64,000 nt of DNA, taken from CAMTWZ01 sp041749075 (GTDB taxonomy: Bacteria; Bacteroidota; Rhodothermia; Balneolales; HLUCCA01). The stretch covers positions 1 to 64,000 of the forward strand of contig JBGTBY010000012.1 in NCBI GenBank assembly GCA_041749075.1, read 5' to 3'. Made by a program: the position numbers and the translations under genes. Within the stretch, counting starts at the first letter, position 1. Each line of letters starts with the position of its first letter. Below the pieces are notes generated by a model. It had not been told where the DNA came from, ran no database searches, and worked only from the letters and a program-made list of their open reading frames with translations. Below, one piece after another: positions 34,691-42,166 of the stretch.

Positions 34691-36010
34691 ATGATTACCG
34701 AACTGAAAGTCTCCACCCTGCCGTACAAAGTAAAAGACATCTCATTGGCGGATTGGGGACGCAAAGAAATCAAATTGGCCGAAGCCGAAATGCCTGGTCT
34801 GATGGCGCTTCGCGAGCAATATGGTGCCAGCAAGCCTCTCAAAGGCTCCCGCATCGGCGGATGTTTGCATATGACCATCCAAACGGCCGTACTCATCGAA
34901 ACCCTCGTTGAACTCGGTGCCGACGTGCAATGGAGCTCCTGCAACATTTTCTCCACGCAAGATCACGCCGCTGCCGCCATCGCCGCTGCCGGAATCCCGG
35001 TATATGCTTGGAAAGGCATGACCGAAGCCGAATACGAGTGGTGCATCGAACAAACTATTTTCTTCGGAAGCGAAGATCGCCCGTTGAACATGATTCTGGA
35101 TGATGGTGGCGATCTGACCAACGTCATTCTGGACAAATACCCGGAATTGGCTCACCATGTGTTGGGTGTGTCTGAAGAGACCACAACCGGTGTGCACCGC
35201 TTGTATGAGCGCGTGAAAGCCGGAACCTTGCCGTTCCCCGCTATCAACGTGAACGACAGTGTCACCAAATCGAAATTCGACAATAAATACGGTTGCCGCG
35301 AGAGCGCGGTGGATGCGATCCGTCGCGCTACGGACGTGATGATCGCTGGTAAAGTGGTGGTTGTCGCCGGTTTCGGTGATGTCGGAAAAGGAACCGCTGA
35401 ATCGTTCCGTGGCGCTGGTGCCCGTGTGATTGTGACCGAAATCGATCCCATCTGCGCGCTTCAAGCGGCGATGGAAGGATACGAAGTCACCAAAATGGAC
35501 AAGGCTGTCCCGCAAGGCGACATCATCATCACCGCGACTGGTAACAGCAACATCATTCATGGTCGTCATTTCAAAATGATGAAAGACAAGACGATCGTGG
35601 CAAACATCGGTCACTTCGACAACGAGATTGATGTGGCTTGGCTGAAATCCAACTACGGGTCCACACATGTGAATGTGAAGCCACAAGTGGATATCTACAA
35701 CATCGACGGAAACGACATCATCTTGCTGGCTGAAGGCCGCTTGGTGAACTTGGGTTGTGCTACCGGCCATCCGAGCTTTGTGATGTCGAACAGCTTCACG
35801 AACCAGACCTTGGCCCAGATCGAACTGTGGACCAAAGGCGACCAATATGAGAACCAAGTGTATGTGCTTCCGAAACATCTCGATGAGATGGTGGCCCGCT
35901 TGCACCTGGCGAAAATCGGCGTCGAACTGGATGAACTGACACCAGAGCAAGCCGCTTATATCGGTGTGCCGGTTGAAGGACCATTCAAGCCGGATTATTA
36001 CCGGTATTGA
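34691..36010 (+). CDS. ahcY: adenosylhomocysteinase
   Basis: Hydrolyses S-adenosylhomocysteine to adenosine and homocysteine in the methyl cycle. NAD-dependent: the dinucleotide fold GFGDVGKGTAESFRGAGARV is complete, with SSCNIFSTQDHAAAAIA and the C-terminal FKPDYYRY typical of the family. The length (439) is normal for the type without the 40-residue insertion. A weak -10-like TATCTTAC lies at 34658-34665. Directly after the stop codon comes a 13-unit heptamer array and then the terminator. Confidence 0.97.
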   Translation: MITELKVSTLPYKVKDISLADWGRKEIKLAEAEMPGLMALREQYGASKPLKGSRIGGCLHMTIQTAVLIETLVELGADVQWSSCNIFSTQDHAAAAIAAAGIPVYAWKGMTEAEYEWCIEQTIFFGSEDRPLNMILDDGGDLTNVILDKYPELAHHVLGVSEETTTGVHRLYERVKAGTLPFPAINVNDSVTKSKFDNKYGCRESAVDAIRRATDVMIAGKVVVVAGFGDVGKGTAESFRGAGARVIVTEIDPICALQAAMEGYEVTKMDKAVPQGDIIITATGNSNIIHGRHFKMMKDKTIVANIGHFDNEIDVAWLKSNYGSTHVNVKPQVDIYNIDGNDIILLAEGRLVNLGCATGHPSFVMSNSFTNQTLAQIELWTKGDQYENQVYVLPKHLDEMVARLHLAKIGVELDELTPEQAAYIGVPVEGPFKPDYYRY

Positions 36011-36101
36011 GAAGCTGGATGCATGAAGCGAGAAGCTTGATGCTTGATGCGAGAAGCATGATGCTAGATGCTGGAAGCTGGAAGCTGAATGCAAGAAGCT
36101 T
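36011..36101 (+). repeat. 13-unit 7-nt array (GAWGCNN) in the ahcY 3' untranslated region
   Basis: Units in order: GAAGCTG, GATGCAT, GAAGCGA, GAAGCTT, GATGCTT, GATGCGA, GAAGCAT, GATGCTA, GATGCTG, GAAGCTG, GAAGCTG, AATGCAA, GAAGCTT. The array starts at the first base after the stop codon and ends at the base before the terminator stem. Positions 4-5 (GC) never vary and the last two vary freely. Confidence 0.9.
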
Positions 36102-36130
36102 AAAGGCTCGGAGAAATCCGGGCCTTTTTT
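36102..36130 (+). terminator. ahcY terminator
   Basis: AAGGCTCGGA and TCCGGGCCTT form a 10-bp stem (one G-T wobble) around a GAAA tetraloop, followed by TTTTTT. It also carries the stop of the small minus-strand gene, so it may act in both directions. Confidence 0.88.
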
Positions 36131-36287
36131 ATTTGGCTAATTTTTTGAAGACCTCGTCGTAATCGTTGACAAGCTGTCGATATGAAGCGGCCCACACTTC
36201 TTCGGTGGGCTCCCTTTTTACAGATGTCTTATCATGCTTCGCCGAGAATTCGGACTGCTCTTTACTTTTCTTAGATTTCTTCGTCAT
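36129..36287 (-). CDS. small lysine-rich hypothetical protein
   Basis: A 52-residue product, very basic at its start (MTKKSKKSKEQSEF) and ending DYDEVFKKLAK. I recognise no family. The C-terminal half (EEVWAASYRQLVNDYDEVF) could be one amphipathic helix. The stop lies in the ahcY terminator, and the start is 39 nt from the divergent membrane-protein gene. It could be a small regulatory or DNA-binding protein, or not a gene at all. Confidence 0.4.
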   Translation of the reverse strand: MTKKSKKSKEQSEFSAKHDKTSVKREPTEEVWAASYRQLVNDYDEVFKKLAK

Positions 36288-36326
36288 CTTGTGAGTATAC
36301 TTGGTTTTAGTCAGAAATAATCTCCT

Positions 36327-36980
36327 ATGGCATATCGAAAATCCATCCTTCAATTACCCCAGGAACAGCAAGTCGAATTGGTTCGGGAACTGAATGCGGA
36401 ATACGATTCGAATCCATCCGATATCCAATCGATCATCCGCAAATTCAGCAGTCGATATCAAGAGAAGGAAATCGAGCACCTTCTGAATCAGCGCGCAGAG
36501 TTGCCCGTCTTGCTACCTAAAATTAAGGCGCGCAAAACCACCGTCAAGCAACTCATATGGATACTGCTCATCATGAAGGTGTTGACCATGCCCGCACTTT
36601 TTGTTGGTATCGAGTGGAGCAATTACTTCCTGTTGGCCATTCTTGCTGGTCTTACCCTGAATCTTCTGCCCTTCTACTTCTATCGAAATGACGCTCCACA
36701 GGCACATATCAAGACCTTCTTAACGACCCTTCTCCAACTGATGCTTACCAACCAAACCGTTGTCGACCTCCTCTTCGATCCTGAATCAACTTGGCTATCC
36801 TATGTTCTCGTTCTTACCAATTTCTTTGGTTTGATCGTGATGCTTCATCACACCTATTGGTTAGCAAAAAATGATAGCATTTTCACTCGGATGATGATTC
36901 CAGGCGAAAATTCCACTGAGAAGGCTTACACAACGATCAGCCAAAAACACAGAATGTCTCTGGATAAACTCGCTGAATAA
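36327..36980 (+). CDS. hypothetical membrane protein
   Basis: A 217-residue protein I cannot assign. The first 65 residues are soluble and charged (QLPQEQQVELVRELNAEYDS). Four hydrophobic segments follow between about residues 75 and 190 (QLIWILLIMKVLTMPALFVGI; YFLLAILAGLTLNLLPFYFY; and two more), and the tail is polar. This suggests an inner-membrane protein with both ends in the cytosol. It is followed directly by the serine hydrolase gene. Confidence 0.6.
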   Translation: MAYRKSILQLPQEQQVELVRELNAEYDSNPSDIQSIIRKFSSRYQEKEIEHLLNQRAELPVLLPKIKARKTTVKQLIWILLIMKVLTMPALFVGIEWSNYFLLAILAGLTLNLLPFYFYRNDAPQAHIKTFLTTLLQLMLTNQTVVDLLFDPESTWLSYVLVLTNFFGLIVMLHHTYWLAKNDSIFTRMMIPGENSTEKAYTTISQKHRMSLDKLAE

Positions 36981-36984
36981 TCGC

Positions 36985-37043
36985 ACTTCTACTCCCTTCC
37001 TACTTCTCCCTCTTATGCTCTTCCTACTCCTACTCTTATTCCA
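36985..37043. repeat. pyrimidine-rich degenerate repeat over the start of the serine hydrolase gene
   Basis: CTTCCTACT occurs twice 24 nt apart, with CCTACT and CTTATTCC/CTTATGC variants around it. It starts 4 nt after the previous stop codon and runs into the signal-peptide codons of the next gene (MLFLLLLLFQF). The period is less regular than in the heptamer arrays. Confidence 0.35.
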
Positions 37044-38130
37044 ATTCCCGCCCGCCGGCGCCTGGCCCGAGCGCCTGAATCCGGCGTTTGATTCCGTGGC
37101 GGCATTCGCGATCGCGAATGAGTCAACTACAGATCGCAATTTGGAGATCGCCCACTATCAGAGTTTCGGTCGGGAGCCGTTCGGCGATGGCATCGGTCCA
37201 TTCAAGGAACGTGGACCCGCCACCGGACTCATCATCAAAAACGGCGTCATCGTCGCCAAATGGGGAGATCCCGATCGCGTGGATATGACCTTCAGCGTCA
37301 CGAAAAGTTTCTTATCCGCTACTGTGGGATTGGCGGTCGATCGTGGCCTCATCCCCGACATCCATCAGCCGGCACATTTGTTGATGGCACCCATCGCGAT
37401 ATACGACCCCCATCCGCGTCCGCGCGCCGATGTCGTCGGTTCGCCGATGCTGTTGGATTTGTTTCCGACCCCGCATCACAAAACCATCACCTGGGATCAT
37501 CTTCTGCGGCAGACCAGCGATTGGAGCGGCACGCTGTGGGAGAAGCCCGATTGGGCGGATCGTCCGGCGCGCGATATCCGGACCGACATGACGCGCGAGC
37601 GCCATCCCTCCGGAACCGTCTTCGAATACAATGATGTGCGTGTGAATGTGCTCGCCCTGGCCGCGCTCAATGTGTGGCGCCAACCGCTTCCCGAGGTGCT
37701 TAAAACCCATTTGATGGACAAAATTGGCGCGTCGCCCACCTGGCGCTGGCTGGGTTATGACAATTCCTGGGTGGTGATGGATGGGCGCATCCTACAAGCC
37801 GTGGGTGGTGGCGGACATTGGGGCGGCGGGATGTTCATCAATGCGTACGACATGGCCCGCTTCGGCGTTCTGATGCAGAACAAGGGGATGTGGGATGGTC
37901 AGCGCGTATTATCGGAACGCTGGGTCGAGTTGTCTGAAACTCCAGGTCCGGCCAATGCCGAACTCGGATTCATGAACTGGTACATCCGGCCCGATGGATC
38001 CATTACCCATTTAGGCAACGGAACCAACGTGGTCTATGTGAACCGCAAAACCGGAATCGTGATGGTGGCTCGATGGATCGCCAACAATCAACTCGACGAA
38101 CTCATCCGTTTGGTGGAAGCCACGAATTGA
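37015..38130 (+). CDS. exported serine hydrolase (beta-lactamase/penicillin-binding-like)
   Basis: A 371-residue protein with a leucine-rich signal peptide (LFLLLLLFQFPPAGA). The class C beta-lactamase/D-aminopeptidase fold is indicated by the nucleophile motif S94-V-T-K97 and a Tyr205 motif that reads YND, where many members have YxN, plus HWGGGMFINAYDMARFG. It probably hydrolyses an ester or peptide in the envelope; true beta-lactamase activity is not implied. The 3' end overlaps the convergent membrane-protein gene by 29 nt. Confidence 0.85.
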   Translation: MLFLLLLLFQFPPAGAWPERLNPAFDSVAAFAIANESTTDRNLEIAHYQSFGREPFGDGIGPFKERGPATGLIIKNGVIVAKWGDPDRVDMTFSVTKSFLSATVGLAVDRGLIPDIHQPAHLLMAPIAIYDPHPRPRADVVGSPMLLDLFPTPHHKTITWDHLLRQTSDWSGTLWEKPDWADRPARDIRTDMTRERHPSGTVFEYNDVRVNVLALAALNVWRQPLPEVLKTHLMDKIGASPTWRWLGYDNSWVVMDGRILQAVGGGGHWGGGMFINAYDMARFGVLMQNKGMWDGQRVLSERWVELSETPGPANAELGFMNWYIRPDGSITHLGNGTNVVYVNRKTGIVMVARWIANNQLDELIRLVEATN

Positions 38131-38680
38131 GGTCCTCGATCAAGGCATCCACCTGATCGATCTGCCGGCGACGTTTCTTGCGCGAAAACCAATGAGTGCC
38201 GATGATGTACGCGGTGGTGAGCCCGTAAGCCGAGAATTTGAACATCAGCGAGGCCTCCATTAGCACATCCGAATAATAGAAAAACAGGATGGCGGTGAGA
38301 AGGATGCCGTACAGCGGTGTTCCTTTTTCAAGCAGGTATTTGCGCAATCGAAGTTTGCGAAGCGTCGCGTCCACATAGGCGGATGTGTGTCCCAATGGAT
38401 CTGGTTTGCGGTACACCACGCTTGCCCACAAGGCGCACAGGTAGACGATCAGCAACACATACATCAGAATGATGCTGGAATAGAAAGCCGGGGTTCGGCC
38501 TTCATACGTGGTGAACACCCATCCCAATACCACAAAAACGGCGGCGAAACTGATCGACACCATCAGATTCGTGAAAATGAGTTTTCGTTGCTGAGACACG
38601 ATCGTCTGCGTGATTGTGGGCGGCAGTTCGGGCACGGGCGCGGATTTCCAATCCGCGCGGAGTTCATCAAAGGGATCCAT
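38102..38680 (-). CDS. membrane protein encoded after an ECF sigma factor (possible anti-sigma)
   Basis: A 192-residue protein with an N-terminal cytosolic part (MDPFDELRADWKSAPVPELP) and about four membrane helices. The gene overlaps the sigma factor gene by 14 nt, the place and rough layout of anti-sigma factors in Bacteroidota. No zinc-finger anti-sigma motif is visible, so the assignment rests on position. Confidence 0.6.
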   Translation of the reverse strand: MDPFDELRADWKSAPVPELPPTITQTIVSQQRKLIFTNLMVSISFAAVFVVLGWVFTTYEGRTPAFYSSIILMYVLLIVYLCALWASVVYRKPDPLGHTSAYVDATLRKLRLRKYLLEKGTPLYGILLTAILFFYYSDVLMEASLMFKFSAYGLTTAYIIGTHWFSRKKRRRQIDQVDALIEDLNSWLPPNG

Positions 38681-39164
38681 ATGTCTGTTCCATCAAGGTG
38701 ATAAGTTTCTTTTTGACCCGATTGATGCGGACACCAACCAATGTGACATTCACATCCAGGATGTCGGCGATCTCCTTGTAACTGAGATCTTCCAACACCA
38801 AGGAAATCAGGGCTTTGTCGGGATCAGTAAGTTTTGCGATGCAGGCATGCATCCGCCGGAGCCGGGCTTCATTCGGATCGGGGCCTTCATCCGCCACTTC
38901 CGGGACGGAACCGATCACCTCTGGCCGGCGATTGCGCTTCACCTGGTGGCTGATCGCCGTGTTCAGCGCGATCCGATACACGTAGGTGTTCCAAGATGAG
39001 GCATTGCGGAAGCGATCGAGGCTTTTCCAGATTTCGAGAAGCACATCCTGAACGAGATCGTCCGGGGTTTCGTGCGGACCCGAATAAGCGCGGCACACCC
39101 GGTAGATTCCGGCGCGGGATTGCGCCAGAATCGCATCAAACAACGTTTCTTTGTCGGATTTCAT
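38667..39164 (-). CDS. ECF-type RNA polymerase sigma factor
   Basis: A 165-residue sigma factor. Region 2 is DDLVQDVLLEIWKSLDRFRN followed by WNTYVYRIALNTAISHQVK; region 4 is LSYKEIADILDVNVTLVGVR with a C-terminal basic helix. The ATG at 39164 overlaps the stop of the upstream hydrolase gene (ATGA). The downstream membrane protein is its likely partner. Target promoters are unknown. Confidence 0.9.
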   Translation of the reverse strand: MKSDKETLFDAILAQSRAGIYRVCRAYSGPHETPDDLVQDVLLEIWKSLDRFRNASSWNTYVYRIALNTAISHQVKRNRRPEVIGSVPEVADEGPDPNEARLRRMHACIAKLTDPDKALISLVLEDLSYKEIADILDVNVTLVGVRINRVKKKLITLMEQTYGSL

Positions 39165-40015
39165 CGTCCGGGAAACATACGGATGAATTCCACCATCCAC
39201 TCATTCTCATCGTGCATGATGAAATGCCGCGAATTCGGTGTAACCTCGACTCTGAGATCCGGAACGGCTTGATATTGCCCCGAATACATCTGATTCACAT
39301 ACTCGGGCGTGAACACCGGATAGTTCGGGTTCGGCGCATAGGCGGCCAGGACCAGTACCGGTACTTGGATCTTGGCCACATCCGCTCTCAGATCGGTTCC
39401 CATCAACTCACCCACGGCATTGGCTTCAGTGGTCAGATCCGAGGCCATGGTCCAATCCACGAGCGATTCCCAATAGGTCGAATCCAGGACATTCGTTTTG
39501 GCTGACATCGCCCGCATACCACGGATCTGTTCCTCAGAATAGGGCTCGAAACTGGCGATGTAATTCCGGATCATCGTCGTGTCGATGCCGGCTTTCGCGG
39601 CAGGGTTCATCGCTCCGGCCAGGAACGGAAGCGCATCGACCACAATGATTCGTGACAAGAAATCGGGTTGATCTATGCCGATTTTCAGACTGAGGAAGCC
39701 GCCAAGGCTGTGTCCGACCAGCGTCACCTCTGTGAGTCCTTTCGACATGATGTACTCGGTGATGCCGCGCTGAAACGCATCCAAATAGGGTCCGTTTTCC
39801 AATGGCGGCTGACCCGCGAACCCCGGCAAGGTGAACACATGGCACTCAAACGAGTCGCTGAGTTTTGCAATGGTCTCGTCCCAGACGTCGCCGGAACTGA
39901 TGAGTCCGGGAATGAAGAGGATCGGTTTTCCGGAACCGGTGACCTCCACATGAAATGGGGATTGGGCGTTCGCCGAAATGGCGGCAAGCAGGAAGACAAG
40001 TAAAAGTGGTTTCAT
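39161..40015 (-). CDS. exported alpha/beta hydrolase
   Basis: A 284-residue protein with signal peptide MKPLLLVFLLAAISANAQS. The alpha/beta-hydrolase fold shows the oxyanion segment FIPGLISSGDVWDE and the nucleophile elbow GHSLGGFLS; the late histidine is in SRHFIMHDE. Substrate unknown (ester or peptide). It is the first gene of a three-gene unit with the ECF sigma factor and its membrane partner, an unusual order in which the enzyme comes first. The ATG at 40015 is chosen because it opens the signal peptide. Confidence 0.85.
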   Translation of the reverse strand: MKPLLLVFLLAAISANAQSPFHVEVTGSGKPILFIPGLISSGDVWDETIAKLSDSFECHVFTLPGFAGQPPLENGPYLDAFQRGITEYIMSKGLTEVTLVGHSLGGFLSLKIGIDQPDFLSRIIVVDALPFLAGAMNPAAKAGIDTTMIRNYIASFEPYSEEQIRGMRAMSAKTNVLDSTYWESLVDWTMASDLTTEANAVGELMGTDLRADVAKIQVPVLVLAAYAPNPNYPVFTPEYVNQMYSGQYQAVPDLRVEVTPNSRHFIMHDENEWMVEFIRMFPGR

Positions 40016-40055
40016 CGTATTTTCCTTGAAGGGATGGTTTAACCCATTAGTCTTC

Positions 40056-40532
40056 ATGATGTCCGATTTATTACACATCCGCCTCGCAAAAAAATCCGAT
40101 ATCCCCGCTATCTGTGCCTTGTTCCGAGAAACGGTGCTCACCATCAACATCCGTGATTACACCTCTGAGCAGGTTTCGGTGTGGGCGCTGCAAGCCGATT
40201 TCGATTTCCTGTGGCTGGAAAAAATCACCGAAACCCACTTCCTCTTGGCGTTTATGGATGAAGAGTTGGCTGGGTTCGCATCCCTTACCGATTCCTGCAA
40301 TGTCGAGATGTTGTATACCTCGAAAGTCCATCAGGGACGAGGTGTGGCCAAGCGGCTCATAACCGAGCTCGAAGCCGAAGCACGCCACCGGAACGCCGAG
40401 TGGCTGGTGACCGATGCAAGCAAAACCGCCCGACCCGTATTCGAGAAAATGGGGTTTACATTGGTTCGTGAGCAGCAAGTGGAATTGAGGGGAGCTGTCT
40501 TCACCAACTACAAATTGATGAAGGATTTGTAA
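40056..40532 (+). CDS. GNAT-family N-acetyltransferase
   Basis: A 158-residue acetyltransferase. The acetyl-CoA loop is VHQGRGVAKRLITELEAEA, followed by WLVTDASKTARPVFEKMGF, the typical GNAT end. The N-terminus LHIRLAKKSDIPAICALFRE is also standard. Two adjacent ATGs (40056 and 40059) are possible. Substrate unknown. Divergent from the hydrolase gene. Confidence 0.88.
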   Translation: MMSDLLHIRLAKKSDIPAICALFRETVLTINIRDYTSEQVSVWALQADFDFLWLEKITETHFLLAFMDEELAGFASLTDSCNVEMLYTSKVHQGRGVAKRLITELEAEARHRNAEWLVTDASKTARPVFEKMGFTLVREQQVELRGAVFTNYKLMKDL

Positions 40533-40597
40533 AGACTGACAAGCCAAACCCGTATCATGATGTAATCGTCGCTTCGTTATCACAGGTAGTACAGTTT

Positions 40598-42166
40598 ATG
40601 AAACGGTCACGGATGACCCCTTTTCGGTTGAAGGCCGGATATGCTCTAATCATGTCCATACTATTGGTATTGCTGGTTTTCGACGCGCATCAATCATGGA
40701 AAAACAAATCATACGAACTGACGAATTTCCTTGAGAACACGTCCTACTTCTTAGCTCAATTCATCACCGACCATCCGATCGAGTCAGCCAACGACCTCCA
40801 ATCCATGCTTGAAAATGTGGATTTGAGGCCTGGAATGTCCATCGGTGTGATGGATTCCACCGCTTCAATCATTGCGCGGCATCCCTATCTATTGCCAAAA
40901 ACAATGAAAGAATTCCGACATCCAAAAGCACAGGATTTCGTGCTCGGAACAGGGATTACCATCATGTTCGAGTCATTTTCATCTCTTGACGGACTTGAAA
41001 AAAGGTTCTACATGAGGAGAGTTTCCGAAAAACCTCTCGTCGTCTTTGTTGCCGAATCGTTGGATCAGAATTTCGGGCCATGGAAGACACGAATCTATTT
41101 GTATTCGATCCTGTATCTCATCATTGCGATCGGCGGATTTTCGTTGGTGAAGTATCAGATACGACTCAAACAGAGTGAAAACAAGATTCGTTGGATTATC
41201 GATAACATCTCGGATATCCCCATCCAAGGATATCTGCAAGACGGCACCATCCTGTATTGGAATAGGGCCAGTGAAAAGTTATATGGATATTCAGCAGCGG
41301 AGGCGATCGGTCGGAACCTATTTGATCTTATCGTACCGGAAGAATCCATCAACGACATTCGAGAACACGATACCAGATTTGATCGGGCGGATCGTGAAGT
41401 GAAACCACAACAGTGGCTATTGATGAACAAAAATGGCGTTCGTTTCACCGTTCAAACGCATTATATCATTATTGACGACCGCCACCCGATTGAAATATTC
41501 ACCTTGGATGTGAACTTGGAGCCGATGATCCAAGCCCAAAAGCAGATCGAGCAATTGCTCGAATCCAAGGAAACACTTCTGAAAGAAGTGCATCACCGCA
41601 TCAAAAACAACATGAGCACCATATCAGGTTTGTTATGGCTTCAAGCGGAATCGTTGAAAGAACCAGTCGCATCTGTCGCGTTGATGGATGCCCAGAGTCG
41701 AATCAACAACATGATGGTGCTCTATAACAAGTTGTACCGTTCAGAGAATTTCAGGGTCATTTCAAGCAAAGAGTATCTGGATGATCTGATCGATCACATC
41801 CGTGACACACAGGATCCAACCTCCAAAATCTTCTTGGAAACGGACATCCAAGATCATCACATGGATTCCAAAAAATTGCTCCCATTGGGGATGATACTCA
41901 ATGAGCTGATGAGCAACGTGTACAAATATGCCTTCCCGAAAGGTCGTTCTGGGCGGATTGAAATAAGCCTGACGTTTCCCGACGCTAACACCATGGTCCT
42001 AGACATCAAGGATAACGGAATCGGGCTTCCTGATTCCATCATTCAGACCAAAACGGATACCGGTTTCGGGTTCGTTTTGATCACGATGCTTGTGGAGCAG
42101 CAAGGCGCCACGATGGAGCTTCGTAACTCCCCCGGCGCTCATTTCACAATCCGCTTCCCTATTTGA
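40598..42166 (+). CDS. membrane sensor histidine kinase with PAS and HisKA_2-type domain
   Basis: A 522-residue kinase. Two membrane helices (about residues 10-30 and 165-185) bracket an extracytoplasmic sensor region. A PAS domain follows (about 205-320, DIPIQGYLQDGTILYWN), then the HisKA_2 phospho-acceptor LLKEVHHRIKNNMSTISGLL and an HATPase domain (ILNELMSNVYKYAFP, DNGIGLPD). This class often works in stress or light signalling with separate regulators; none is adjacent. The stop overlaps the end of the giant gene on the other strand by 8 nt. Confidence 0.9.
   Translation: MKRSRMTPFRLKAGYALIMSILLVLLVFDAHQSWKNKSYELTNFLENTSYFLAQFITDHPIESANDLQSMLENVDLRPGMSIGVMDSTASIIARHPYLLPKTMKEFRHPKAQDFVLGTGITIMFESFSSLDGLEKRFYMRRVSEKPLVVFVAESLDQNFGPWKTRIYLYSILYLIIAIGGFSLVKYQIRLKQSENKIRWIIDNISDIPIQGYLQDGTILYWNRASEKLYGYSAAEAIGRNLFDLIVPEESINDIREHDTRFDRADREVKPQQWLLMNKNGVRFTVQTHYIIIDDRHPIEIFTLDVNLEPMIQAQKQIEQLLESKETLLKEVHHRIKNNMSTISGLLWLQAESLKEPVASVALMDAQSRINNMMVLYNKLYRSENFRVISSKEYLDDLIDHIRDTQDPTSKIFLETDIQDHHMDSKKLLPLGMILNELMSNVYKYAFPKGRSGRIEISLTFPDANTMVLDIKDNGIGLPDSIIQTKTDTGFGFVLITMLVEQQGATMELRNSPGAHFTIRFPI

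Noticed and set aside
34742..36094. 450-residue open frame antisense to ahcY
   Set aside because: It mirrors the strongly conserved ahcY gene on the other strand, resembles no family and runs into the heptamer array; it is a codon-bias shadow.
36011..36101. CRISPR-like array
   Set aside because: Units are 7 nt with no spacers and no cas genes in the window.
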